A stretch of DNA of 64,000 bases from Vulcanisaeta sp. JCM 16159. Its GTDB lineage: Archaea > Thermoproteota > Thermoprotei > Thermoproteales > Thermocladiaceae. The stretch lies in NCBI RefSeq assembly GCF_001316265.1, contig NZ_BBDN01000002.1, forward strand, positions 62,001 through 126,000, read 5' to 3'. The notes below the pieces were generated by a model that searched no databases, was not told where the DNA came from, and worked only from the letters and a program-made list of their open reading frames with translations. The position numbers and the translations under genes were made by a program. Positions 40,254 to 49,179 of the stretch are shown here, piece by piece (the stretch's first letter is position 1; every line of letters starts with the position of its first letter).

Positions 40254-41024
40254 CTATGTACTTAAAAATTGAGTCGAGGCTGGTGATTCATAAAATGATA
40301 GTTTAAGGCTTTCTATTTCCAATGCCTGTCTTGATATTGAGAATAGTTCATCGTATGGGATCACATGAGGCTCAATGCCGACTATGTCCCTCAGGAGCTT
40401 TGTCCATGGGTAACCACTTACCACATCGACTGGGTACTTGATATTGAGCATGTTTAGTATGGGCTTCAGCAATTTATTACTCGCCTTAAGTTCATGTATG
40501 AGATTAACTACGTTACCAACAGCCTTCAAACTGCTGTGGTCGGGTATGGCGATTAAAATAACGTTATTACTAACCTCAAGTAATGTGACTAATGCGTCAT
40601 AGGATAATCCAAGGGCTGGTGTATCAATTATTACATACAACGGTATAATCGCCTCCACGGCATTCAATAGAGCCTTGAGGAGGTATCTATCTATCTTAAC
40701 CTGACTTGGGTATTGGCTTATGGATGCTGTGAAAACGAGCTTAAAGATATCGTTATCAATTTGCCAGGTCTTTACGTAAAACGTTGAAAGAGGGTCCGGT
40801 ATCTTGCCCATGAAATAGTCGGCCAATGTATATGGCATTTGCTCCTCAACATTACCAAGCATCAGCATGGTCGCGGTACCACTATCTAACCCTAAGTCAA
40901 TAAGTACAATAGGGTATTGAGCCTTATCCCTTAATTCATAGGCCAGTATTACGGCCATATTCACGGCTATCGTGGTCTTGCCCGTGCCGCCCTTCGTGCC
41001 GCTTGTTATTAATATTGTCTTCAC
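40254..41024 (-). CDS. MinD/ParA-type ATPase
   Basis: Intact 256 residues. The deviant Walker A is ITSGTKGGTGKTTIAVNMAV, switch I/II region IVLIDLGLDSGTATMLMLG, and Walker B-like PLYVIIDTPALGLSYDAL. No C-terminal amphipathic MinD helix is obvious. Members next to Tad or pilus genes (CpaE/TadZ-like) place the apparatus. Here the gene is convergent with the TadC-like gene, 34 bp apart, so a role in positioning that system is possible. Plasmid-type ParB partners are absent. Confidence 0.85.
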   Translation of the reverse strand: MKTILITSGTKGGTGKTTIAVNMAVILAYELRDKAQYPIVLIDLGLDSGTATMLMLGNVEEQMPYTLADYFMGKIPDPLSTFYVKTWQIDNDIFKLVFTASISQYPSQVKIDRYLLKALLNAVEAIIPLYVIIDTPALGLSYDALVTLLEVSNNVILIAIPDHSSLKAVGNVVNLIHELKASNKLLKPILNMLNIKYPVDVVSGYPWTKLLRDIVGIEPHVIPYDELFSISRQALEIESLKLSFYESPASTQFLST

Positions 41025-41114
41025 AGAATCACCAATGTATAATCACTTATTAAATTAGTAAATAAGAGTTACTAGGGTTATGGTTAGATGACATATGTAA
41101 AGGCTTTGCTCAAA

Positions 41115-41363
41115 TCATCTCTTTGGTCTTCTAAAGGGTCTTCTCTTAATATCATCCGGGCTCGGTTTGTTATGTTCCATTTCAAGCCTAACAAGTAGAC
41201 TTTCAATGTCCCTATTTATCATCAATATGCCCAATGTATCGAGTAGGAAACCTATTATGAAAAATGATGATGAGAGCAATATATTGCTAGCGATTGAGGA
41301 TAAGATAAAACCAATGATCATAAATGCTAATCCAATTATTGCCACCATTAGGCTCGTCCTCAT
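41115..41363 (-). CDS. Small membrane protein, two helices
   Basis: 82 residues. SLMVAIIGLAFMIIGFILSS and SFFIIGFLLDTLGILMI form two hydrophobic segments, followed by a charged cytoplasmic tail ending in a basic RRPFRRPKR. No family recognised. It lies between the MinD and RNase HII genes in the same orientation. Confidence 0.6.
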   Translation of the reverse strand: MRTSLMVAIIGLAFMIIGFILSSIASNILLSSSFFIIGFLLDTLGILMINRDIESLLVRLEMEHNKPSPDDIKRRPFRRPKR

Positions 41364-41416
41364 ATTAATTTGCTAGTAATCACCTGGGTATTTAATACTT
41401 AGTGAAATTATGAATA

Positions 41417-42070
41417 TCATAGGTACCTATCTAATCGCCCGCTAAGTAATCTCTTAACTGTCGACCAGCTCCTCCTAACAATAGGCGGTAAATCGCCATG
41501 GCCCTCAATCCAGCCCTTAAGGAATGCTATTGTTCTTGGGTCACTTGGATAACCACTGCCAAAGTCTCCATACTCCCTATGTAGTTCCTCAATTATTGAG
41601 TCTCTGATGACCTTAGCCACTATACTCGCGGCCGACACCACAGGTATTAACTTATCAGCATTGTTCATAGCCACAACCTCAACATTACCCTTTATTCCCT
41701 TCCTAACCATATCCTTAAACCTCTCTGGCTTCGGATCTGGAGAATCAATATATATTGTTCTAGGCATTACCGCACTCAATGCATTATTTATCAATCTAGT
41801 AGCCACCTCAACCTCAAGTATATTTAAGGAGTGCATATAAACGTAATCATCAATTACCCAGGGCTCAATGACCTCATAATCTACGTAATCCAGCATTGAT
41901 TTAAGAATTGAAAATAAACGAGACCTACTGGTTGGGCTGAGCTCCTTTGAGTCCCTAACACCGATTGTTCTCAGCTTATCCATATCACTGGTAATGGCTA
42001 TTGCCATTACCATAGGTCCAATGATGGGGCCACGGCCAGCCTCATCAATTCCTCCCACGAGAACCTGCAT
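41417..42070 (-). CDS. rnhB: Ribonuclease HII
   Basis: Intact 217 residues. GGIDEAGRGPIIGPMVMAIA carries the first Asp-Glu pair, IYIDSPDPKPERF the next Asp, and SAASIVAKVIRDSIIEELHR the last acidic region, followed by GSGYPSDPRTIAFLKGW. All family blocks are present. It cleaves RNA in RNA/DNA hybrids and misincorporated ribonucleotides. ATG 42070 overlaps a small upstream open frame by 26 bp. Confidence 0.95.
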   Translation of the reverse strand: MQVLVGGIDEAGRGPIIGPMVMAIAITSDMDKLRTIGVRDSKELSPTSRSRLFSILKSMLDYVDYEVIEPWVIDDYVYMHSLNILEVEVATRLINNALSAVMPRTIYIDSPDPKPERFKDMVRKGIKGNVEVVAMNNADKLIPVVSAASIVAKVIRDSIIEELHREYGDFGSGYPSDPRTIAFLKGWIEGHGDLPPIVRRSWSTVKRLLSGRLDRYL

Positions 42071-42194
42071 TAAGGGCTTCCTTAATCAGTTTCTTAAATT
42101 CCTCACACTTAATGGGCCTATTTCCATAAATCGCCATTTCGTAGTAATTTATCACCTTGTCAATGATATCATTATTAACCTTTAACTTGTTCAT
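42045..42194 (-). CDS. Small ORF between a secreted protein and rnhB
   Basis: A 49-residue frame: MNKLKVNNDIIDKVINYYEM, then AIYGNRPIKCEEFKKLIKEA and LNAGSRGRN. Its ATG overlaps the upstream stop as TAATG, and its end overlaps the start of rnhB by 26 bp, a tightly packed arrangement favouring a real gene. It predicts as helical and carries one Cys. No family recognised. Confidence 0.45.
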   Translation of the reverse strand: MNKLKVNNDIIDKVINYYEMAIYGNRPIKCEEFKKLIKEALNAGSRGRN

Positions 42195-42952
42195 TAGGTA
42201 GTTACGAATGTCCCTATGGTTAATGACAGGTCTTTTAATCCGGTTTTCTTCACGAGTTTCGTAAATAACTCATCTATGCATTCCTTATCATTATGCACTC
42301 TGTATTTAAGTAATGGCATTATCATAGACATTGCTATTAGGGATATCGTTGCGATTACCGAGGAATTAATAATTATGTAAATAATAATGCCATTATTACT
42401 TACTTCAACGTTTGTGCCGTGTATTGCACTAAATTGGATATTACTTGTCTGCCCTTTATAAATTGCTGATGAGTTATTACTACCTGTCATCGCCGTGTTA
42501 GTTGCTGTTTTTCCTACTATCTTGCCTATGTGGTATGTTCGTTGCCCAACTACTTCATAATCTGAGGGATAGGTAGTGATGTTGTAGCTTGATTGCGTGT
42601 TAATTTCGTTATTAGAGCTTAAACTTACTGATGCGTTTATTGCGGTTATTTCCGCAATACTTATTGTTCCATTGGCGTAAATAATGCCATTAATCAGGAG
42701 ATAATTATTACCTATTAATCCGATGCCTGTGAAAGCATAGTATTGCTGGTTAGGCAATTCCTGTGGTGATATTACTATTACTATCCCATTGCTTGTGTAT
42801 GTTCCATTAATTATCGATACGCTTATTACCGGCCAATTAATTATATTGTAAAAACCTGTGTATGTGCTTCCAAGCGCATTAATTGGTGGAATAAGTGTTA
42901 TGATAAGTGTTAGTAGTATTGTCATATAAACCAATGTTTTATTAATTGGCAT
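42194..42952 (-). CDS. Secreted or membrane-anchored protein, unknown function
   Basis: 252 residues. Signal peptide (LVYMTILLTLIITLIPPINA), an Asn/Thr/Ser/Ile-rich extracellular region with several N-x-S/T sites, and one C-terminal membrane helix (IATISLIAMSMIMPLLKY). A cytoplasmic tail of about 45 residues follows (DKECIDELFTKLVKKTGLKD). The layout resembles archaeal surface or pilus-associated proteins. It is divergent from the transglutaminase-like gene, 18 bp apart. Not assigned to a family. Confidence 0.6.
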   Translation of the reverse strand: MPINKTLVYMTILLTLIITLIPPINALGSTYTGFYNIINWPVISVSIINGTYTSNGIVIVISPQELPNQQYYAFTGIGLIGNNYLLINGIIYANGTISIAEITAINASVSLSSNNEINTQSSYNITTYPSDYEVVGQRTYHIGKIVGKTATNTAMTGSNNSSAIYKGQTSNIQFSAIHGTNVEVSNNGIIIYIIINSSVIATISLIAMSMIMPLLKYRVHNDKECIDELFTKLVKKTGLKDLSLTIGTFVTT

Positions 42953-42970
42953 TACTAATGATTAGATAGA

Positions 42971-44213
42971 ATGAACCTGTTAATAATGCTTTTGCTACTT
43001 GGGCCATTGCAGGGAAATTCATCATCCATACCCATCAATGCTTCGCTTACGTATGTTGGAAGCGCATTCTCAATTAATGTGTATCAACTATTTTTTTGCA
43101 AATGCCACGGGTTACATAATGGTTCCTCAGGATACGTATGAAGGTGAATTCGCCGGCTTGCTTAGGGTGGATAACCTAACGTATGTTGGGATGTACCATG
43201 GTTTAATATTCCGTTCATTTTTCATAGGCTACTTCACACCTATGGTCACCTATAGACCTGTATCATTACCTACGGTATTAACGCCAGGTAATTATTCAGG
43301 TTTTGAGGCTATTGCGCAGTCTAAGGTGCCTATTTACTTAAGGTACTTAGTCTTTAATGAGTATAGCAATGGGACTCTAATGAATACATTATCATTAATA
43401 ACTATTAGTGCCACAAGTCCTCCATTAACAATATGGTTTAGCAATGGCTATGATTGTATTGAATATCTCATAAACGTAACATTCAACGAGCCAATGAAGG
43501 TTGTTCCAATACCCATAATTGTTAATACACAATCACCAATATCCTATTTTATTAGCAATGTGACAATAATCGGTGTATATCCAACGACGGAATTAATGCT
43601 TCTTGAGCCGGGAGATATTGTTGTTGCTGAAACGCCAATTATTAAGGCTAACTACACAATGTACGTCTGTGGTAATTTAATTAACAATAACTCTAATTTC
43701 TTAGACGTAGTTGAATATTTAGGGCCTACGGGTGTGTCAATATCTGGCCTAGACATTACAAAGGCGTTTGGCATTAAGAAAACAAGCAATCTAATTGCGA
43801 TTGTTAATAAGGTATTTTATACATTAATGAACAACAAGTATGAACTCACTACTTATTCCGTAGGTCCTGAAAACCTACTTAGCACTGGAAAGGGGTCCAT
43901 TATTGACTTCACAGCACTTGCAATGACCGTATTGAGATATTACGGCATACCGACCAGGATAGCCCTTGGTTTCTATGGTACTAATGAGGGTAATGATGTA
44001 TATGTTTTTAGTTCCGAAACGAATATTTTATGGGTTGAGTCATTTGTTGGCGGCTGGGTAATGTTTATTCCAGCACCTATTCATAGCAAGCCATTAATAG
44101 GTATCAGTCCTGCAGGTATTGGGTCCTCGGTTATGATTGGGTTGCTACTTGTCTTACCTTGGATAATCGGTTATTTAATATACATATTAATAAGTCATGT
44201 TAAGGCGCGATGA
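42971..44213 (+). CDS. Transglutaminase-like membrane protein, one frameshift
   Basis: Signal peptide MNLLIMLLLLGPLQGNSSS, then a change of frame in the T7 run near 43091-43097. After it ANATGYIMVPQDTYEG begins the long extracellular part. The C-terminal third has the transglutaminase-core pattern: STGKGSIIDFTALAMTVLRY (position of the usual Cys block), GIPTRIALGFYGT, and WVESFVGGWVMFIPAP. The expected Cys of 'G.C..F' is not seen in this segment (IIDFTA) and the usual His is Glu (LWVESF), so it may be non-catalytic. One final membrane helix (VMIGLLLVLPWIIGYLI). It leads a MoxR/DUF58 gene set, a common partnership. Confidence 0.72.
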
Positions 44214-44255
44214 GTTTAAAATATATATGCATTTTCATATCTTAGGTAAACAATA

Positions 44256-45199
44256 ATGAATTCAATAAATCCAAGGCAAATTATGGATAAACTACTGAAG
44301 GAGGTTTCTAAGTCCGTGATTGGTTATGAGCATGAAGTTAAGCTTCTCTTTGCATGCCTAATCGCTAGTGGCCATGCATTAATTGAGGGATATCCAGGAC
44401 TTGCCAAGACGACGCTGGTCAAGGCATTTGCAAAGGCACTTGGTCTCTCCTTCAGTCGTATTCAATTCACGCCTGACCTACTGCCCAGTGACATAACGGG
44501 TTCACTCATTTTCAATCCTAAGATTGGGGATTTCGAGGTTAGGTTTGGCCCCATCTTCGCGAATATAGTTCTTGCCGATGAGGTTAATAGGGCTCCTCCT
44601 AAGGTTCAGTCTGCCTTGCTTGAGGCTATGCAGGAGGGTCAGGTAACAATTGGTGGTAAGTCGTATGAATTACCGAAGCCATTCATGATAATAGCTACTC
44701 AGAATCCGATTGAGCTTGAGGGAACATACCCACTACCAGAGGCACAACTAGACAGATTCATGATAAGAATAAGACTAGGATACCCAAGTGAGGATATAGA
44801 ATTGAAGATTGCGGAGAATATAGACCTTGGTAATGTTAATTCAATTAATACCGTGGTGAGTAAGGAGGAGGTTGATCTGCTTCGATCCCTAATGCACTCA
44901 GTATACGTTGACCAATCAATAACTAGGTACATAGTGAATTTGATAAGGCTACGAGGAATGCCCGCGATGTTAAGCTAGGTGCGAGTCCAAGGGCTGCGCA
45001 GGTACTTAGTAAATTGGTTAGGGCCTGGGCTTTGTTGGATGGTAGGGATTACGTAATACCTGATGATGTAAAGATTCTGGCGCCGTATGTCCTGAATCAC
45101 AGGATCATAACCCTCAGCACTGACAGTACAGTATTAATTAGGCAGTTGCTTCAGCAAGTACCGACACCACTCATGGAGAGGGTGCTTCATAGGTCATGA
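44256..45199 (+). CDS. MoxR-family AAA+ ATPase, one frameshift
   Basis: SVIGYEHEVKLLFACLIASG, Walker A LIEGYPGLAKTTLVKAFAKA, RIQFTPDLLPSDITGS, Walker B VLADEVNRAPPKVQSALLEA, and sensor IIATQNPIELEGTYPLPEAQ are all MoxR hallmarks. The frame breaks near 44955 (RNARDVKLGASPRAAQVLSK should continue) into a C-terminal lid with RAWALLDGRDYVIPDDVK. About 315 residues. MoxR ATPases act as chaperones for metal insertion or assembly of partner complexes. Its stop overlaps the DUF58 start by 4 bp (ATGA). Confidence 0.92.
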
Positions 45200-46293
45200 T
45201 ACGCGTAATACCAAGCAATAAATTATTGATTACGTACATCGTACTCTCCGGCATTACCTACATTGGGTTATTGACCAATAACCTATTCGGTACATACTTC
45301 GGTATAATGCTTTTCCTGGTGTTTACGTCTTACGTACTATCATGGTACCTACTGGCAATCCTAATGGCGTTATACTCACAATTAATCTTTAGCCAAGGTA
45401 GTGTAGAACTTACAGTAGGTTCATCGGCGACAATTGGCGTAAGGGTTTCCTCCAGGTTACCAATACGGTGGGATGCGGAACTTACGTTGGCCCATTCGCC
45501 TCATATTCTATCTGATACCTTGAGAATTAAGGTTAATGATGGCGATTACCTCATCAAACTAGTGGGTAGGTGGATTGGCAGTACGAGAATTGTTGGCGGT
45601 ATTATGGAATTCAAGGAACCACTGGGGCTCTTGGTAATTCAAAGGTTATTATTACGTAATGTTGATGTCATTATAAAGCCAAGACAGGTAACTAGGTCCA
45701 TTGGCAGAACGGGGATTGGTGGCTACATAGAGTATGGCTTATCCCTAGAGGGTAGGTTAGGTGACCTTAGGTCTTTATTGATTTATGATTATGAGAGGCC
45801 TGCATCATCAATACACTGGATAACCAGCGCGAGGGTTAATGAGTTAATGATGATTAATAGGAGTGATTATGGTTCATGCCCAATATTCATAATTAGCGCA
45901 TCATCGAGGATGCTAATACCCAGGAACGGCAAGAGACCCATAGATGATGCCTTGCAGATGATAAGTGATTCAGTACAATACTGTGGCGAGGTTAAGGTCG
46001 TACTAATACGCAGGGACTATATTGAGGAAAAGGTCGTGAGTAGGGGCGCTATTCCATATTTAGAACGCGAGGTGAGGATAGGCGTTATCAGGAATTACCA
46101 TGGGAGTAACGTATCAGTGGATATACCGACTTACTTTCGCAAGTACGTAAGTGAGGATGATTTAAGGGACATAGCCTACGTAAGCAATCCCATTAATGAT
46201 GAACCACTTACTGAGGAATTAAATAAGGTTCTTAATAATATTGGTGATAGAAGTAAAGTTATCTTATTAAATTTCGATATAATCAATCAATAG
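45196..46293 (+). CDS. DUF58-domain protein
   Basis: 365 residues. Two N-terminal membrane helices (LLITYIVLSGITYIGLLT, FGIMLFLVFTSYVLSWYL), a beta-rich middle, and the DUF58 core IYDYERPASSIHWITSARVN. In other DUF58 proteins a similar 'D..R.IHW..SAR' motif is followed by a vWA-like part, here SCPIFIISASSRML. DUF58 proteins are regular partners of MoxR ATPases. Start overlaps the MoxR stop. Confidence 0.85.
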   Translation: MIRVIPSNKLLITYIVLSGITYIGLLTNNLFGTYFGIMLFLVFTSYVLSWYLLAILMALYSQLIFSQGSVELTVGSSATIGVRVSSRLPIRWDAELTLAHSPHILSDTLRIKVNDGDYLIKLVGRWIGSTRIVGGIMEFKEPLGLLVIQRLLLRNVDVIIKPRQVTRSIGRTGIGGYIEYGLSLEGRLGDLRSLLIYDYERPASSIHWITSARVNELMMINRSDYGSCPIFIISASSRMLIPRNGKRPIDDALQMISDSVQYCGEVKVVLIRRDYIEEKVVSRGAIPYLEREVRIGVIRNYHGSNVSVDIPTYFRKYVSEDDLRDIAYVSNPINDEPLTEELNKVLNNIGDRSKVILLNFDIINQ

Positions 46294-46310
46294 TTTTAAT
46301 AGCGATTATT

Positions 46311-46826
46311 ATGATCAAGTTAAGTAATTACGTCTTATACATGTTGGTTAGTATTGTATGGCTAATACTTGAGTTGATACTAACGCAATATACTGACATG
46401 GCGCTTCTTGGTATTATTATAAACATGGTCTCCATGATAATCATATCATATAAACCCACATATAGTAATTACATTTTCATAATCAATGCATCATTATTAA
46501 TAGTCATGGGCTTTCTAATACCATCTACATTCTTAATAAATTACACGATTATACTGATAATAAGTATAGTATTATATCTACTACTAATTGGAGCCCTTGA
46601 GCCCTATTCCCTATTGTTATCCCTGTTTATAATATATTTATCATACATTATGGAGAAGGTTCTCGTCAACTCGCCAGTATTCAATGTAATTAACCCAATT
46701 ATTAAGGAGGCTGGTATTAATCCAGGTTTATTTACGTTAATATTTGCCTGGTATTTCTCGTTATTCACTATCTCATTAATCATAGTATTACTAATAATAT
46801 TTTTGATTAAGAAAGTACTAACATGA
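46311..46826 (+). CDS. Membrane protein of the MoxR-DUF58 set
   Basis: 171 residues that are almost entirely hydrophobic, about five helices (LYMLVSIVWLILELILT, FIINASLLIVMGFLIPS, LFTLIFAWYFSLFTISLIIV). It is Ile/Leu-rich with no soluble domain. It lies 17 bp after the DUF58 gene. MoxR operons often include small membrane partners. No family recognised. Confidence 0.65.
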   Translation: MIKLSNYVLYMLVSIVWLILELILTQYTDMALLGIIINMVSMIIISYKPTYSNYIFIINASLLIVMGFLIPSTFLINYTIILIISIVLYLLLIGALEPYSLLLSLFIIYLSYIMEKVLVNSPVFNVINPIIKEAGINPGLFTLIFAWYFSLFTISLIIVLLIIFLIKKVLT

Positions 46827-46862
46827 GTAATACTTATTAATATAATGATTTTATTTAGTTAT

Positions 46863-48023
46863 ATGCCAGATCCCTTCCTTACAGAGGAACACCAGCTCAT
46901 TAGAAACAGTGTCAAGGAGTTTGCCGAGAGATACATAGTCCCCCTAGCCAGAAAAATGGACCTTGAAGACTACTATCCAAGGGACTAATAAGGGAACTTG
47001 CTAAGCAGGGCTTCCTAACACCATCTGCACCGCCAGAATACGGTGGACCAGGCATTGACCTTAGGGGTAGTGTTGTGGTTGTTGAGGAGTTGAGTCGATA
47101 CAGCCCAACCCTAGGCTTCATAACAGAGATAGTAAATGATAACATAGTATACGCGTTGCTCAAGTATGGTAGTAACAAACAGAGGGAGGAGGTACTGCCG
47201 AAGATCGCCAGCGGTGAGTGGGTAGCATCGTATGCACTCACCGAGCCTTGTTGTGGTAGTGATGCCGCGGCTATCGAGACTAGGGCTGAGAGGAGGAGTG
47301 GTGAGTGGGTAATAAACGGTAGAAAGATTTGGATAACGCAGGGAGCCTATGCAGACGTTTACCTGCTCTTCGCCAGAACTGGTCCTAAGGAGGCTAGGCA
47401 TAAGGCGGTAACGGCATTCCTCGTGAGAAGAAGTGATTGCGTTGAGGTTAGTAAATTGGAGATGATGGGTATGAGGGGTGCTGGTGAGGCTGAGGTTAAG
47501 TTCAATGACTGTGTGGTTGGTGATGATGATGTTGTTGGTAAGGTTAATGAGGGATTCAAAATAGCCATGGTCACGCTGGACCTAGCCAGGATAGGCATTT
47601 CTGCGGTAGCCCTTGGGCTTTCACAGGGAGTCCTTGATGAAGCCTTGAGTGGGCCAAGACAAGGACCGCCTTTGGTAAGCCATTGATTGATTGGGAGTGG
47701 ATTCAATTCCAGTTAGCCGACATAAAGACAAAGCTTGAGATTGGCAGGACGGTGACTTACAAGGCTGCCTGGCTTTATGATAATAAGGACCCATCATTCG
47801 TACTCTACGCCTCAATAGCCAAGCTATACACGGCACAAATGGCCGTTGAAATAGCGAGGGATGGCGTTCAAATACTTGGCGGCTTCGGATACTCAAAGGA
47901 GAGCTTCTCCGAGAGGCTTATAGGGATGCCAAGGTCCTTGAGATTGCCGAGGGTACGAATGAGGTTCAGAAAATAGTAATTCATAGAATATTAACAAGGG
48001 GGCTACCGGAGGTAGAATTATGA
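46863..48023 (+). CDS. Acyl-CoA dehydrogenase, first of tandem pair, frameshifted
   Basis: N-terminus FLTEEHQLIRNSVKEFAER and DYYPR. One G missing near 46983 breaks the frame; GLIRELAKQGFLTPSAPPEY should follow. The FAD region SYALTEPCCGSDAAAIETRA is the ACAD 'TEP..GSD' motif, IKIWITQ-type block GRKIWITQGAYADV, and the C-terminal ARDGVQILGGFGY...AEGTNEVQK. Further breaks lie near 47645 and 47900. About 387 residues corrected, the standard ACAD size. It oxidises an acyl-CoA with electron transfer flavoprotein as acceptor. The stop overlaps the start of the second copy (ATGA). Confidence 0.88.
47243..47313 (+). repeat. Identical 71-bp patch, copy 1 (with 48409-48479)
   Basis: Within the first dehydrogenase gene, this segment (from GAGCCTTGTTG to GAGTGGGTAAT, encoding EPCCGSDAAAIETRAERRSG and the residues after it) is identical in every base to 48409-48479 in the second gene. 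Sequence before and after it is clearly diverged. Confidence 0.85.
47501..47570 (+). repeat. Identical 70-bp patch, copy 1 (with 48667-48736)
   Basis: From TTCAATGACTG to ATAGCCATGG, encoding FNDCVVGDDDVVGKVNEGFK and the next residues. Identical to 48667-48736 in the second dehydrogenase gene, at the same 1166-bp offset as the other patch, with diverged DNA between the two patches. Confidence 0.85.
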
Positions 48024-49179
48024 TACCGATAAGGCACCCATCATTGACGAAGGATCACGAGAAGTTTGTTGAGTTAGTTGATGAGTTGAGTAGGAGGTTT
48101 ATAGAGCCCATTGCTGACAAAGTAGATAGGGAGAATTACTACCCACGCGAGGTAATTAGGGAGTTGGGCAAGAATGGCGTATTGGCCCCAATATTGCGAG
48201 GGAGTATGGTGGTTATGGAATGGATGTTCTGGGCACAGCATTGTCTATTGAGGTTATATCGAGGTATAGCGGATCAATGGGAATATTAACCGAGGTACAG
48301 GGATTCCTGGTAACGGACGCGTTCTATACGTATGGCAATAAGCAAATGAAGGAGGAATTAGCTCCTAAGCTGGCTAGGGGCGAATTAATAGGTTCATTCG
48401 CGCTCAGTGAGCCTTGTTGTGGTAGTGATGCCGCGGCTATCGAGACTAGGGCTGAGAGGAGGAGTGGTGAGTGGGTAATCAATGGGAAAAAGATGTGGAT
48501 TACCCAGGGGCTTTATGCCGATGTTTACATAGTATTCACGAGGACAGGACCCAAGGAGGCCAGGCATAGGGCAATAACGGCATTCCTAGTAAGGAGAAAT
48601 AAGTGCATTGAGGCAAGCCCAATACACGTCATGGGCATAAGAGGCACAGGCACCTCTGAGCTAACATTCAATGACTGTGTGGTTGGTGATGATGATGTTG
48701 TTGGTAAGGTTAATGAGGGATTCAAAATAGCCATGGAGGCGTTGAACTTGGGCAGAATTGCCGTGGCCTCCGTGACCCTAGGCCTCGCAGAAGCCGCCCT
48801 TATAGAGGCCCTTGAGTGGATTAGGAATAGGAGGGCGTTTGATCAGCCGCTAAGTGAATTTGAGTGGATTCAGTTTCAATTGGCTGATATGATGGCTTAT
48901 ATAGAGACCATTAGGTCCACCGTATACGATGCAGCACTGCGCCTTGACCGTAAGTATGAGGACTATTACGCACATGCATCAATGGCTAAGTTAACGGCCG
49001 TACTATTGGGTATGGATGTGATTAGGAGGGCCGTACAATTAACCGGGGCCTATGGCGTTTGGAGCAATAGTAAGTTGAACAGGATTTACAGGGATGCTAA
49101 GCTTATGGAGATTGGCGAGGGTACGAATGAGGTCCAGAGGATGGTTATTTACAAGTGGTTAAGTAAATACCTGGGCTAA
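48020..49179 (+). CDS. Acyl-CoA dehydrogenase, second of tandem pair, one frameshift
   Basis: N-terminus RHPSLTKDHEKFVELVDELS and VIRELGKNGVLAP. A missing A near 48190 breaks the frame (NIAREYGGYGMDVLG should continue). Then come FALSEPCCGSDAAAIETRAE, GKKMWITQGLYADV, and the C-terminal RRAVQLTGAYGVWSNSKLNR with GEGTNEVQRMVIYKWL. In the flavin/substrate region it is parallel to the first copy, including two stretches of identical DNA. The first copy has 'GFGY', this one 'AYGV' before the end. Catalytic Glu cannot be assigned with confidence by eye. Confidence 0.9.
48409..48479 (+). repeat. Identical 71-bp patch, copy 2 (with 47243-47313)
   Basis: Second copy of the 71-bp patch, at an offset of 1166 bp, the same offset as the second shared patch. 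Encodes the flavin-binding core of the second dehydrogenase. Confidence 0.85.
48667..48736 (+). repeat. Identical 70-bp patch, copy 2 (with 47501-47570)
   Basis: Second copy of the 70-bp patch in the second dehydrogenase gene. Bases just outside it (ACA before, AGG after) already differ from copy 1. Confidence 0.85.

Noticed and set aside
43080-43110. Programmed ribosomal frameshifting at T/A runs
   Set aside because: Frame changes at homopolymers could be programmed slippage, but they occur in about 30 unrelated genes and in a tRNA. Uniform sequence error explains them more simply.
47111-47896. Several 90-115-codon minus-strand frames in the acyl-CoA dehydrogenase region
   Set aside because: Low stop-codon density on the antisense strand of a GAG/GGT-rich gene produces them. 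They recur at the same place in both tandem copies as mirror images.
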